DNA of 54,652 nucleotides. It comes from an uncultured Prevotella sp. GTDB lineage: Bacteria; Bacteroidota; Bacteroidia; Bacteroidales; Bacteroidaceae. Shown one piece after another: positions 1 through 8,193 of the stretch (the first letter of the stretch is position 1; each line of letters opens with the position of its first letter). Location: assembly GCA_947167845.1 (NCBI GenBank), contig CAMVJQ010000010.1, forward strand, positions 1-54,652, given 5' to 3'. Position numbers and translations under genes: made by a program. The notes beneath the pieces are model-generated. The model made no database searches, was not told where the DNA came from, and worked only from the letters and a program-made list of their open reading frames with translations.

Positions 1-128
1 CTAACCCCTCCTGTAGGAGGGGGATTAGTTACCACCGAAGGGGAGGGGGCCTTCCTACTCTTTGTATTCAGTCCCCCTCCTACAGGAGGGGTTAGGGGAG
101 GTCATAACAACCGGCTTTTCGGACTGAC
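1..128. repeat. Inverted-repeat element, copy A (cut by window start)
   Basis: The right arm (72-105) is the reverse complement of the left arm, of which only bases 1-24 are inside the window. The middle keeps the words ATTAGTTAC and ACTCTTTGTATTCA seen in the copies at 3963 and 9247. The right edge continues into AACAACCGGCTTTTCGGAC, which is also found next to the other two copies. It has no coding sign and is best read as a non-autonomous palindromic element. Confidence 0.75.
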
Positions 129-132
129 CCAG

Positions 133-340
133 GATTTCCCTTTTACTCCCCTCGAAGGCGAGGATTTCCTTTTTCACTCCCCTCGAAGGGGAGGATTTCC
201 CTTTTACTTCCCTCCCCTCGAAGGTGCGGATTTCCTTTTTCAACCCTCCCCTCGAAGGGGAGGACTTCCCTTTTACTCCCCTCCCCTCAAAGGCGAGGAT
301 TTCCCTTTAACTCCCCTCCCCTCGAAGGGGAGGGGTTGGG
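133..340. repeat. Degenerate tandem array of CCCTCGAAGGGGAGG palindromes
   Basis: About six imperfect units of roughly 35-40 bases repeat the pattern TTTCCCTTTTACTCCCCT followed by the palindrome CCCCTCGAAGGGG. The array ends only a few bases past the stop of the receptor gene at 347, so on the minus strand it is the immediate 3' region of that transcript. The last palindrome (about 319-336) could act as a terminator. The minus-strand open frame through it is repeat-derived and is not called a gene. Confidence 0.7.
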
Positions 341-346
341 GTGGGG

Positions 347-3300
347 TTAATTGAACAGATACCTGATGGTGAACATGATCTGATAGGTCGAAGCCGTGCT
401 CAGCATCTTCTGATAAGTCTCCGTATGGCGCTGCCCGTTCACGGTATTGTAGGTATACTTACCCTTGCTATACGAGAGGAGCGAGTTGCCCTGCACCTGC
501 TTGTAGAGTCCCCAGTCCTTGCAGAGGAAGTTGGGCAGGTTGAGGATGTCGAGCCCCAACTGGAGGGCATGACGGGTCTTGCCAATCTGGATATTCATAT
601 CGCGCACATACTTGAAGTCGAGTTGATGGTGCCAGGGCATCTTGGCGCCGCCGCGCTCAGCGTACTGTCCCGTGCGGTTCTTCAGATAGTCATCCTGCTG
701 GATGTAGGCCCAGAAGTCGTCACGCTGCATATCGGCCGTGTACACTCTCTTATCCTTGTCTGAGCCATAGGTGCTCTCGGCAAAGTCCCAGGCGTCGAGT
801 TCTGCCCGTGAGGCCGGCACATAGATCAGGTTGCCGGGAGCCAGTGCGTCGCTGTTGACATTGCTTGAGAAGATGTAACTGTAGCGGCTGTAACTGTAGT
901 CGCCGAGGAAGCCATACTGATAGCCGTCATAGATCAGGCTGAATGTGGAAGTGGCACGGTCGCTCTCCTTCAGCCGGTAACTGGCCGAGAGGAGCAGACG
1001 GTTAGGAGCCACGTAGGTGGCATAGCCCGTCTCATTGTCGTTGACGGCATTGATGGAGTTACGGTAGTTGTTATAGGCCGACGACACCTGGTCGCCGATG
1101 CCCTCGGTATAACTCTTGGCCTTCGAGAGCGTATAGGAGGCTGCCAGGTCGAGACCGAAGTCAAACGACTTGCGCAACTGGGCGGTCAGCGACATATAGT
1201 AGGCCTTTGAGCCGGCGTTCTCCAGCACGTATGCGGAGTGGTCGGGGTCGTAATATGACATCTTGTGGCGCACGTCGCCGTGACCGAGGTCGATGGTGGA
1301 GGTGCCGTCCCAATAGATGTCGCGGTTGGAGACCACCACGGGGTTCAGGTCCTTGTTATAGATACCCTCCAGCGAGAAGTCGATGTCGCCAGGCAGTTTG
1401 GCGTCGAAGGCCAGCGACGTCTTCCAGGTCTTCGGCATCCGGAGGTCCTTGCTCAGGATTGTCGGGCTGCTGGGGATGGTGGTCTGACTCGTGGCGCCGA
1501 TCTGCGTCAGCATGTCAGCCTGACTGGTGGTGAATGACGGGATGATGCCCTTGGTCTGCGAGGCGATGTAAGAGGTCTGCCCCATACCTGAGTTACCGAC
1601 GGCTGAGACGAGCCATACGAACGGCATACGACCTACGAACAGACCTGTGCCACCGCGCAGTATCAGTTTGCGATCACCCGTGATGTCCCAGTTGAAGCCG
1701 GCACGCGGCGAGAAGGAGATGCTGGCACTGGGCACGTCGTCAGTGCGGAAGTGCTGGCCGCCGAAGTCGATGTTATAGTAGTCGGCATTGAAGTTGTCCT
1801 TCAACTCCGGATAGGACGGCAGTTCGAAGCGCACGCCCAGCGACAGGCGGAAGCGGTCGCTCAGGCTCATATTGTCCTGCAGATAGAGCGACCACTGATT
1901 GGTGCTCATCTTGGATGTGAACATCGAGTGTCCGTCGTTGTTGCCGTAGGTGATACCGAAGAGACGGGTATTAGCCTTGGTGAAGACCGATGCCCAGTCG
2001 CCGGCAGCCACCTGCTCCGGTGTGGCCTCGAAGGCATAGTAGCCGGCAGCCGCCTGCGCATAGCCGTTGGCGGCGAAGTTGTGCTCATACTGGAGTCCGC
2101 CGAAGAGGTTGTGCTTGCCCACCTGGATATTCACCTCATCCGTGATCACGGTATTCTTGGTCTGAGCCAGGTTGCCGTATGTGAAGACGTCACCCGTCAG
2201 TGCCCAGGTCGGATAGAGCCCCTGACCGTTGTTCATCACGATCTCCACCACCGGGGCCGACTCGCCATACTCATTCGAACGCGGCTGGTCCTGGAAGGAA
2301 TAGGTGCCGCGCAGCGTGTTGTGTACCTTGCCGAACTTACTGTTCAACTCGGCTGCCACGGAGGTGAAGCGATACTCCGCATAATAGCGGCTGGAGAGCG
2401 ACGACATGCCGTAGTCGGTATTGCTGCCGTAACTGTTCTGATTGCCGCCATAGATCAGCGTGGCACGGTTGCTGCCGATACTGCGCGAGGCCGAAGCGGG
2501 GTTCGAGGCCTTACGGTTCGACTTGGTGAAACGCACGTTAAACTTATGGTCGTCAGTGATGTTCCAGTCCACACGGGCCAGGATTCTGTAGGCGGGTGTC
2601 TTCACATTGTAGCCCTGCCAGGGGCCTGTCGTCAGGCCATAGGTCTTCTGCATATAGTCCGACAGGCTCTCCAACTCCGCCAGTTGCGGACGGCGGTTGG
2701 TGGTCGTGTAGGGTGTATAGCCTTCACCGGCACGGGCGGCGGGGCCTGTGGTCACGTTGTCCTCTATCTCACCGTTGATGAAGAAGAACAGTTTGTCCTT
2801 CAGGATAGGTCCCCCGAAGGTGAGACCGTATGTATTCGTATGTCCGTCGTCAACGCCCAGCGTGGTGGTGCCGACACGATTGCCGCGCAGCGAGGTGCTG
2901 GTCAGATAGGTATAGGCAGAGCCCTTGAACTGGTTGGTACCGCTCTTCGTCACGGCATTGATGCCGCCACCCGTGAATCCGCTCTGGCGGACGTCATACG
3001 GAGTGATGGAGACCGTCATCTGCTCCAGGGCGTCGAGTGAGATGGGCGTGCCGCCGCCCGGCAGCGGAGAGGAGCCAAGACCGAAGGCGTTGTTGAACGA
3101 GGCACCGTCGATGGTGACGCTCGACTGGCGATAGTTACCGCCACCGATAGCCATACCACTGGCACTGCTCGACTGCGGCGTCATCTTCATGATGTCAGTC
3201 ATCGAGCGGCCCACCGTCGGGACGACAGCCATCTGCTCTGAGTTCAGATTCGTCACCGCGCCCGAGCGGTCACTGCGCATCGTGTTGTTGGCCTGAGCCG

Positions 3301-3661
3301 TCACCACGATCTCCTGCAGCAGTTCGCTGCCCTGTGTCAGCGTGGCATTGATCACGGTGTTCTGTCCCAGTGCCAACTGATAGCCGGTGAACTTGCTCGT
3401 CTGGTAGCCGATATACGACACTTCCACCTCGTAAGGGCCGCCGGCACGCATACCCGTGATGGTATAGCGGCCGTCGATGTTAGTGACGGCCCGGTATACA
3501 GAGCCTGAAGGCGTGTGCTTTGCCGTCACCGTCGCTCCGATGGCTTCCTCACCGTCGGCCATCACGATACCAGTGATACCAGAGGTCGTTACCTGAGCCA
3601 TAGCCGTCAGTGTCATCACAAGAACGGCCATGAACAAAAACAATCTTTTTTTCATACACAT
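347..3661 (-). CDS. Oar-like TonB-dependent outer membrane receptor
   Basis: A 1104-residue outer membrane protein. Residues 1-22 form a signal peptide ending AMAQ. Residues about 25-115 are a carboxypeptidase-regulatory-like beta-sandwich (GITGIVMADGEEAIGATV). A plug domain follows (VGRSMTDIMKMTPQ, then SVTIDGASFNNAFG), with the Oar hallmark SPYDVRQSGFTGGGINAVTKSGT written here as TPYDVRQSGFTGGG. The rest is a 22-strand-type barrel ending in an aromatic-rich strand (IMFTIRYLFN). These receptors take up large ligands with TonB energy. No SusD-like or lipoprotein partner lies next to it, so the substrate is unknown. An ATG two codons in (3655) is an equally good start. It is a paralogue of the receptor at 11422-14703. 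Confidence 0.9.
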   Translation of the reverse strand: MCMKKRLFLFMAVLVMTLTAMAQVTTSGITGIVMADGEEAIGATVTAKHTPSGSVYRAVTNIDGRYTITGMRAGGPYEVEVSYIGYQTSKFTGYQLALGQNTVINATLTQGSELLQEIVVTAQANNTMRSDRSGAVTNLNSEQMAVVPTVGRSMTDIMKMTPQSSSASGMAIGGGNYRQSSVTIDGASFNNAFGLGSSPLPGGGTPISLDALEQMTVSITPYDVRQSGFTGGGINAVTKSGTNQFKGSAYTYLTSTSLRGNRVGTTTLGVDDGHTNTYGLTFGGPILKDKLFFFINGEIEDNVTTGPAARAGEGYTPYTTTNRRPQLAELESLSDYMQKTYGLTTGPWQGYNVKTPAYRILARVDWNITDDHKFNVRFTKSNRKASNPASASRSIGSNRATLIYGGNQNSYGSNTDYGMSSLSSRYYAEYRFTSVAAELNSKFGKVHNTLRGTYSFQDQPRSNEYGESAPVVEIVMNNGQGLYPTWALTGDVFTYGNLAQTKNTVITDEVNIQVGKHNLFGGLQYEHNFAANGYAQAAAGYYAFEATPEQVAAGDWASVFTKANTRLFGITYGNNDGHSMFTSKMSTNQWSLYLQDNMSLSDRFRLSLGVRFELPSYPELKDNFNADYYNIDFGGQHFRTDDVPSASISFSPRAGFNWDITGDRKLILRGGTGLFVGRMPFVWLVSAVGNSGMGQTSYIASQTKGIIPSFTTSQADMLTQIGATSQTTIPSSPTILSKDLRMPKTWKTSLAFDAKLPGDIDFSLEGIYNKDLNPVVVSNRDIYWDGTSTIDLGHGDVRHKMSYYDPDHSAYVLENAGSKAYYMSLTAQLRKSFDFGLDLAASYTLSKAKSYTEGIGDQVSSAYNNYRNSINAVNDNETGYATYVAPNRLLLSASYRLKESDRATSTFSLIYDGYQYGFLGDYSYSRYSYIFSSNVNSDALAPGNLIYVPASRAELDAWDFAESTYGSDKDKRVYTADMQRDDFWAYIQQDDYLKNRTGQYAERGGAKMPWHHQLDFKYVRDMNIQIGKTRHALQLGLDILNLPNFLCKDWGLYKQVQGNSLLSYSKGKYTYNTVNGQRHTETYQKMLSTASTYQIMFTIRYLFN

Positions 3662-3711
3662 ATATATTATCTAATTATCTGCTTTCTCGGCGGATCATCT
3701 GAAATCGAGTG

Positions 3712-3719
3712 CAAAGGTA
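3712..3719 (-). promoter_or_regulatory. Bacteroidota -7 promoter element for the receptor gene
   Basis: The minus strand reads TACCTTTG, a match to TAnnTTTG, about 50 bases upstream of the receptor start. The implied 5' leader is about 45 bases long and AT-rich, as is normal in this phylum. Confidence 0.6.
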
Positions 3720-3850
3720 AGCATTTTATCCGAACTATCATCATTTTCTTCATTTTTTCCCCAAATATTTGGCCGTTTTACAATTTTTTCCTGATTTTGG
3801 AAGATTTCGTAGGATTTCTTTGTATAAAAGTGATGCAGAGGATTGAGACA

Positions 3851-3938
3851 TTCCCCGCCCCCTTTAGGGGAGGGGCTCTTCCTGTTCTACTCCCCGCCCC
3901 TTTAGGGGAGGGGCCAGGGGTGGGGTGAATCAAAAACG
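3851..3938. repeat. GC-rich CCCCTTTAGGGG palindromic repeat
   Basis: Two palindromes of the form CCCCGCCCCTTTAGGGGAGGGG are followed by CCAGGGGTGGGGTGAATCA. The same unit occurs twice in the opposite orientation at 22041-22378, so it is a dispersed family. It lies in a 1-kb gene-free gap (3662-4683). Confidence 0.65.
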
Positions 3939-3946
3939 GGGGCAGT

Positions 3947-4055
3947 TCGAAAAGCCGGTTGTTGTGACCTCCCCTAACCCCTCCTGTAGGAGGGGGATTA
4001 GTTACACTCTTTGTATTCAGTCCCCCTCCTACAGGAGGGGTTAGGGGAGGTCACA
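3947..4055. repeat. Inverted-repeat element, copy B (complete, 35-bp perfect arms)
   Basis: The left arm 3963-3997 and right arm 4021-4055 are perfect reverse complements over 35 bases, with a 23-base spacer. Each arm contains a nested near-palindrome CCCCTCCTGTAGGAGGGG. The edge sequence at 3947-3962 (GAAAAGCCGGTTGTTG) is the reverse complement of the edge of copy A, so this copy is in the opposite orientation. Confidence 0.8.
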
Positions 4056-4164
4056 AATTGCAAATGACTTTTGGGATTGCCCCCAAAAACGGTCATATCG
4101 AGATCCTATGAGTCACGAAGTCAGTCCTGAGAAAGCCAGAACCATTATTCCTGAATACCGAAAA

Positions 4165-4194
4165 CTGCCACTGACCCTCACGGGCTGGTGGCAG
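4165..4194 (+). terminator. Hairpin with T-rich tail
   Basis: CTGCCAC (4165-4171) pairs with GTGGCAG (4188-4194), enclosing an inner CCC/GGG stem, and is followed by TATTGTTCTTTTAT. It looks like a factor-independent terminator on the plus strand, but no plus-strand gene lies upstream. It may be a relic or belong to an unseen transcript. Confidence 0.45.
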
Positions 4195-4432
4195 TATTGT
4201 TCTTTTATAAACCAATTTTTATTTAGAACTTTAACTTTTATTTTAAGCCGTCCTACCCGTCACGGGCCAGAGGCCTATGGATTATTAATATTGTTAAATT
4301 AAAAATGTATTTAGCGCCAAAGCGAGGACTCGAACCTCTCTCACGTCGCCCACCGTCTGGGCTGCTCTGCGTTTTCCTTTACATTCTTGCATCTCCGGCT
4401 CTCAGGCCAATTAACTTCCAAAATCTCTTGAG

Positions 4433-4484
4433 TTAACTCGATTTATCATTTGAATTAACTCGATTGATCGTTTGAATTAACTCA
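4433..4484. repeat. 22-bp direct repeat, two units plus part of a third
   Basis: TTAACTCGATTTATCATTTGAA (4433-4454) is followed by a copy with two changes (4455-4476) and the start of a third. Each unit begins with TTAACTC, and the first abuts the palindrome GAGTTAACTC. No gene is seen in this gap; the repeats could be binding sites or simple duplication. Confidence 0.5.
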
Positions 4485-4602
4485 CATTTTTCAGGCCCTC
4501 TTTCTGCTATTCCCTTCCTCCGAAGAAGAATCTTAACATAATCACATCCTCAATTCATGCACAAAAAGAATAGACTCTTCTGTGCTCTTATATGATATAA
4601 AT

Positions 4603-4634
4603 CTGGGGCGCAAGGCGCGAAGCCTGCGCCCCAG
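4603..4634 (-). terminator. Strong GC hairpin after the fimbrillin-like gene
   Basis: CTGGGGCGCA (4603-4612) pairs with TGCGCCCCAG (4625-4634), continued after one bulged base by GGC/GCC around a five-base loop. It lies about 50 bases past the stop of the gene ending at 4684. The T-run on the minus strand is weak, so it may work as a terminator or as a 3' stabilising hairpin. Confidence 0.6.
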
Positions 4635-4683
4635 ATGATTGGATTATCTCACATAGGGTATGACCCTTTGTGTGCTTGAATGT

Positions 4684-7230
4684 TTAGTACTTAACAATCT
4701 GATCAGTAAACCAATTGCCGAAGTAGTTACTTACTTCCGTACCAGAAACTGTTTTTGCATTATGTTTAAATGTACCGCCATTGTAAACTGTTGCACCCTC
4801 GCCGAGGAATGTGCCTTGTGAAGGCTGGAGTTTGTTGCCCTTCTCAATGATGATGCTCTTACCAGCGTTCACGATAACGCCCTTCAGGCTTGTAAGGAAT
4901 CCACCTGGGTTGACAACCTGAGTGCGTACGCCATTGAACTCAATGTACTGAATCTCTGTTTCTGCTTCAGTGAATTCGATGTTGCCGCTTACTTCGATAG
5001 TGTTGTACTTCACGTTGCCCTCAGGAGTCACATAAGTAGTCTCGGTAGCAGGCCATGTGTACTTGATGAAGCCATTTGCAGCAGCATTGTTAACAGATAC
5101 AATTGCTGTCGGATTATTTTCTGGCAATTTAACTGTACCCATCTTGTTTGTAGAAGCATTAAATGCATTATCGAAATCGGACACAAGTTCGTTAGCGCTC
5201 AACAGCGTGATGGCATCACCGTTCTTCATGTCGATAAGACCATAGTTGTTGAACGTACCAGCAGGAGTAGTACCTTCTGTTACACCTACTACACCATAGT
5301 TGTTGATAACACCATAATCACCCTCATTCAGGCCTGTAGCGTCATTCTTAATCTCAACACCATAAGCACGGAGCTCAGCGGTCTTGTTATCTGCAGCACC
5401 AACGTTGATAGTACCGAGGTTAGTAAGAGCATTCTTAACTGTTGTAACCTTGGTAATATTCATTGTTGCACCCTTAGCATTTGCAAGAGGAGCAGCAGTC
5501 GACAGCTGAACGTTAGTGGCATTCACGGTGAGTGTACCTTCATTGGTGATAGAAGCTACGCCAGCGTCAACAGTGAGATTACCGGCAATATCACCAGTCT
5601 TAATTTTATCGCTCCAAGTCCAGGTGTAGTCCTTTGAGAGATATACATTTGCAGGAGTACCACTATCAAATACTTTATTAAGAGCAGGAACCTCTGTTGC
5701 CTTAGCGAGTTCGCCAGTCTGACCCATCTGAGTGATGACGATCTTTGCAGGTTCGTGTCCAACAGTAGCGCAAGCCTTAACTGTCACCTTTGTTGTAGTT
5801 TTATTGATAGTCTGGAGAAGGGCGATAGAAATCTTAGAAATACTAAAGTTTCCGTCTGCTTCTTTGTCAAGATTCAAAACAACGGGAGACTCAGTCTTGC
5901 CTGAAGCGATGTAGTACTTAAGAGCCGTCTGGAGGTGCTCATCGCTCTTGATGTGCATACCATTCATCACACCTTTAGAGAAGTCAACATTAACAGAATA
6001 CTTACCCTTGTGGTTACCATACTGGTTAATGAATGTATTATTTGAACCAATAGCCCATACTGTAGGAGTTTTAGTTAGGTCTGCAGCGTCAGCTAACGGA
6101 TGCCACACAGCCTTACCAGACTCAATATTGAGTGCTTTAGCACAATCTTTGACAGTATAGTTTGTCCCTGTACCTTCATAATCTTTCTTTACTGTAACCT
6201 GACCATAGCTTGTCTCGAAAACAGGAATTACTTCAGTATCTTCGTCACCATCACCAGCAACAACAGGCAGGCTGTTGAACCAGAACCAACCAGTCGTTTT
6301 ACCTTCTGTTGAAAGACCATTCTCGTCAGGAGCATTCAAAGTGATAGCACCCGTACCTGTTGCGAAATCGAAGCCTTCAGCAGCTCCCAAATCCTTCTTG
6401 TCTGCCCAGTAATCACCCTTGTGGGCAACAGCAGGATCAACATCTTCAAGTGAAGCCGTAGGAGCATAAGTGAAAGACTTGGCTGCGACGCTAACACCAG
6501 CTTTTTGAAGATCTACCGATCCGCCATAGATCACAGCTGCACCGACTTTATCACCCTTCTTAAGGGTTAAATCGATATCTGTAGCACCAGTAATTTTAGT
6601 GTCTGCTCCGAAGGCAGGGTCGTTCTGCGTATAAGTCAGGTCAAGACCGGTCTGGTTTGAGAACATAGCTGCATAAAGCTTGTAGTTTTGTTTAATACCA
6701 GCCTTGTCCCAGGTTTTATCGGCAGCGTCCTGCCATCCAGCAGGACTAACCACAGTCCACTTGGTGCCGATATTGATAGCAGTCTTAGCAAGGTCCTTCC
6801 ATGCCTGTGTTGAACTTGCGAAACCTTCAGTGATAGTCTGCTCTTCCAGAGACTTGAAGTTGATGGCTTGAGGACTCACGGTAGTCTTGTCGTATGGACG
6901 ATAGATATAATAGCTACCTACATAGATAGATGTCTGAGGCTCGAAGCGACCATTTGTCTGAATCAGATTATGATTCTGGTAGGCTTTACCGTCAATGGCG
7001 ACATTAGTTCCATCACCCATCCAAGCGAAGCCCCACAGGTCACCTTCCTCAGGAGTCCAAACACCGTTGTCGAAACGAGTTTTTACCCCCTCATCCATAG
7101 AGAATGTAGCATCTACCTTTTCGATGCCAGCAAATTGATCGTTGCCAATAACTTTCTCCTCAAGAAGATCGTCTGATGAGCAAGCAAACAGCAATGGCAA
7201 TGCCAATGCACCAAATAAATACTTTTTCAT
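4684..7230 (-). CDS. Fimbrillin-like surface lipoprotein
   Basis: An 848-residue protein with an N-terminal lipoprotein signal: the lipobox LLFAC places the lipidated cysteine at residue 17. The following SSDD acidic stretch resembles the Bacteroidota export signal that sends lipoproteins to the outside of the outer membrane. Residues about 35-120 (ATFSMDEGVKTRF, then a GDLWGFAW stretch) resemble the start of fimbrillin/Mfa-type proteins. The C-terminal two thirds are rich in Asn, Thr and Gly with recurring INNYG, FNNYG and TNEGTL motifs, suggesting a stacked beta structure. It ends without a sorting domain. It is 31 bases downstream of the 49-residue peptide gene and shares with it an almost identical AT-rich pre-ATG sequence, so the two are probably one transcript. 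Role in adhesion is inferred from family resemblance only. Confidence 0.75.
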   Translation of the reverse strand: MKKYLFGALALPLLFACSSDDLLEEKVIGNDQFAGIEKVDATFSMDEGVKTRFDNGVWTPEEGDLWGFAWMGDGTNVAIDGKAYQNHNLIQTNGRFEPQTSIYVGSYYIYRPYDKTTVSPQAINFKSLEEQTITEGFASSTQAWKDLAKTAINIGTKWTVVSPAGWQDAADKTWDKAGIKQNYKLYAAMFSNQTGLDLTYTQNDPAFGADTKITGATDIDLTLKKGDKVGAAVIYGGSVDLQKAGVSVAAKSFTYAPTASLEDVDPAVAHKGDYWADKKDLGAAEGFDFATGTGAITLNAPDENGLSTEGKTTGWFWFNSLPVVAGDGDEDTEVIPVFETSYGQVTVKKDYEGTGTNYTVKDCAKALNIESGKAVWHPLADAADLTKTPTVWAIGSNNTFINQYGNHKGKYSVNVDFSKGVMNGMHIKSDEHLQTALKYYIASGKTESPVVLNLDKEADGNFSISKISIALLQTINKTTTKVTVKACATVGHEPAKIVITQMGQTGELAKATEVPALNKVFDSGTPANVYLSKDYTWTWSDKIKTGDIAGNLTVDAGVASITNEGTLTVNATNVQLSTAAPLANAKGATMNITKVTTVKNALTNLGTINVGAADNKTAELRAYGVEIKNDATGLNEGDYGVINNYGVVGVTEGTTPAGTFNNYGLIDMKNGDAITLLSANELVSDFDNAFNASTNKMGTVKLPENNPTAIVSVNNAAANGFIKYTWPATETTYVTPEGNVKYNTIEVSGNIEFTEAETEIQYIEFNGVRTQVVNPGGFLTSLKGVIVNAGKSIIIEKGNKLQPSQGTFLGEGATVYNGGTFKHNAKTVSGTEVSNYFGNWFTDQIVKY

Positions 7231-7261
7231 GTTTTTTAAATTTTAATTGTTAACTACTTGA

Positions 7262-7411
7262 TTAGAATCCCGGATTGTCATTACCGCCATTGAGGTCATC
7301 TGGGTTCTCGACACCTTCGATGTCACCACTGGCGCAAAGGAAGCCCTCAAGTTCGGCTTCTACAAACTCCACTGTGGGAGTCTCATAGAACTTCAAATCT
7401 TTCTTGTCCAT
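7262..7411 (-). CDS. 49-residue peptide of the EGFLCASG type
   Basis: A short minus-strand frame, ATG at 7411 and stop at 7262-7264. The protein begins MDKKDLKFYETPTVEFVEAE, continues LEGFLCASG, and ends in an acidic Asn/Gly-rich tail (NGGNDNPGF). There is no signal peptide and one cysteine (residue 26). I recall, without being able to check, similar short Prevotella proteins with the layout Y-x-x-P-x-V followed by LCASG. No function is known to me. It is preceded by the same CAATTAAAA...TTTAAAAAAC leader as the lipoprotein gene 31 bases downstream and lies at the end of a long structured leader. The layout is compatible with a modified-peptide precursor, a regulatory peptide or a structural subunit; none is shown. 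Confidence 0.7.
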   Translation of the reverse strand: MDKKDLKFYETPTVEFVEAELEGFLCASGDIEGVENPDDLNGGNDNPGF

Positions 7412-7560
7412 AGTTTTTTAAAAGTTTTAATTGTTAATAAATAAATGTTGAATATATATGTTAATATTTTGAGTATAGACACACGAATGTGCTGGCCACA
7501 CTCCCCTGCGGTCATATACGCTATTTCATCAACAGCCAAAACTTCTGGAAACAAAAAAGA

Positions 7561-7652
7561 CGTGGGAGTAAAGTTCCTCCGTGCCTATCCCAACAATCAG
7601 GCTCTCGCATTGCCTCCAAGACAAGGATAAGCAACGTAAAAGCCTGCCCACG
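7561..7652 (-). ncRNA. Nested-stem structured RNA in the leader
   Basis: In minus-strand RNA, CGUGGG (7652-7647) pairs with CCCACG (7566-7561). Inside it CAGGCU (7646-7641) pairs with AGCCUG (7603-7598), and UUGC (7634-7631) pairs with GCAA (7613-7610) around a loop holding UUAUCCUUGUCUUGGAG. A further GGAG/CUCC hairpin (7580-7577 with 7568-7565) competes with the base of the outer stem. Two closed 6-bp helices plus a possible alternative pairing is riboswitch-like architecture. I cannot assign it to a known RNA class. Confidence 0.5.
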
Positions 7653-7869
7653 CCGAGCGATATATATACACTGCACCCTAAGCATCCCAGACATACATAT
7701 ACACAGATAAGTCCACAGAATGGACTACACCTTATTATATAATAATGGGAATCAGGCGCGGAGATATAGAAATCACCCACGCGAACGCTTCTGTTGCATC
7801 ACCGCCGTGCTTGGATTCAAATTTGCGAGATTTGATTGTACAGACAGGTAACGTTCGAAAACGTCCTTT

Positions 7870-7900
7870 CGAGACTGGCCCTACAAACGGCCTGGTGTCT
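7870..7900 (-). promoter_or_regulatory. 5'-proximal leader hairpin
   Basis: GAGAC (7900-7896) pairs with GTCTC (7874-7870), enclosing GGCC/GGCC around a short loop. It begins about 50 bases after the predicted transcription start, so it would be the first helix made. Confidence 0.45.
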
Positions 7901-7957
7901 CTTTCCAACGATGTAAATTACATTTGCCCACCCACTCTTGAGCAGACTTTCTGGATG

Positions 7958-7965
7958 CAAAGATA
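7958..7965 (-). promoter_or_regulatory. Promoter of the peptide-lipoprotein transcript
   Basis: The minus strand reads TATCTTTG (TAnnTTTG). A TTTG at 7988-7985 lies 19 bases further upstream, matching the -33 element spacing of Bacteroidota promoters. No other good match is seen closer to the peptide gene. Confidence 0.6.
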
Positions 7966-8146
7966 GATATTATTTTTGAAATAACAAATATTTTTTAAGA
8001 AAAATCTCATTTGGAGGCAAAAAAAGTGACTTTCTCGGTCAAACTAAGGCTTTCGGAGTGCAAAGAAAGAGATTTTTTCCATCACATCAGGATGCCCATT
8101 TCTCATAAAAAGGGATCAAATATTTGGCAGTCTCAGAAATAGTTAG

Positions 8147-8154
8147 TATCTTTG
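8147..8154 (+). promoter_or_regulatory. Promoter of the PD-(D/E)XK gene
   Basis: TATCTTTG with an upstream TTTG at 8123-8126, 20 bases away. The TTG that opens the longest reading frame (8152) lies inside this element, so translation must start further down. Confidence 0.65.
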
Positions 8155-8193
8155 CACCGACAAACTGAAGTTAAACCTTTAAATTCAAGTATT

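Larger units (their letters stand above)
7412..7957 (-). promoter_or_regulatory. ~540-nt untranslated leader of the peptide-lipoprotein transcript
   Basis: Between the promoter at 7958 and the peptide start at 7411 there is no convincing coding sequence on either strand. It holds several helices (7870-7900, 7710-7726, 7561-7652), described separately. Such a long leader is unusual in this window, where other leaders are 5-60 bases, and suggests RNA-level control of the locus. Confidence 0.5.

Noticed and set aside
341..3040. Long open frames opposite the receptor gene (for example 1751-3040 on the plus strand).
   Set aside because: They are shadows of the GC-rich receptor gene, with low-complexity composition and no start signals or family features. 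The same applies to plus-strand frames inside 11986-14118.
4313..4420. A tRNA-like stretch on the minus strand with GAGGTTCGAGTCCTC (T-arm-like) and GCCC-N7-GGGC (anticodon-arm-like).
   Set aside because: The 3' acceptor strand has no partner at the 5' side, the position before the anticodon is G instead of U, and the T stem has a mismatch. At best a decayed tRNA remnant.
7412..8146. Small frames (60-83 residues) in the leader and the gap before the nuclease gene.
   Set aside because: Compositions are non-protein-like (Cys- and Tyr-rich), and they cross the RNA helices; no start context.
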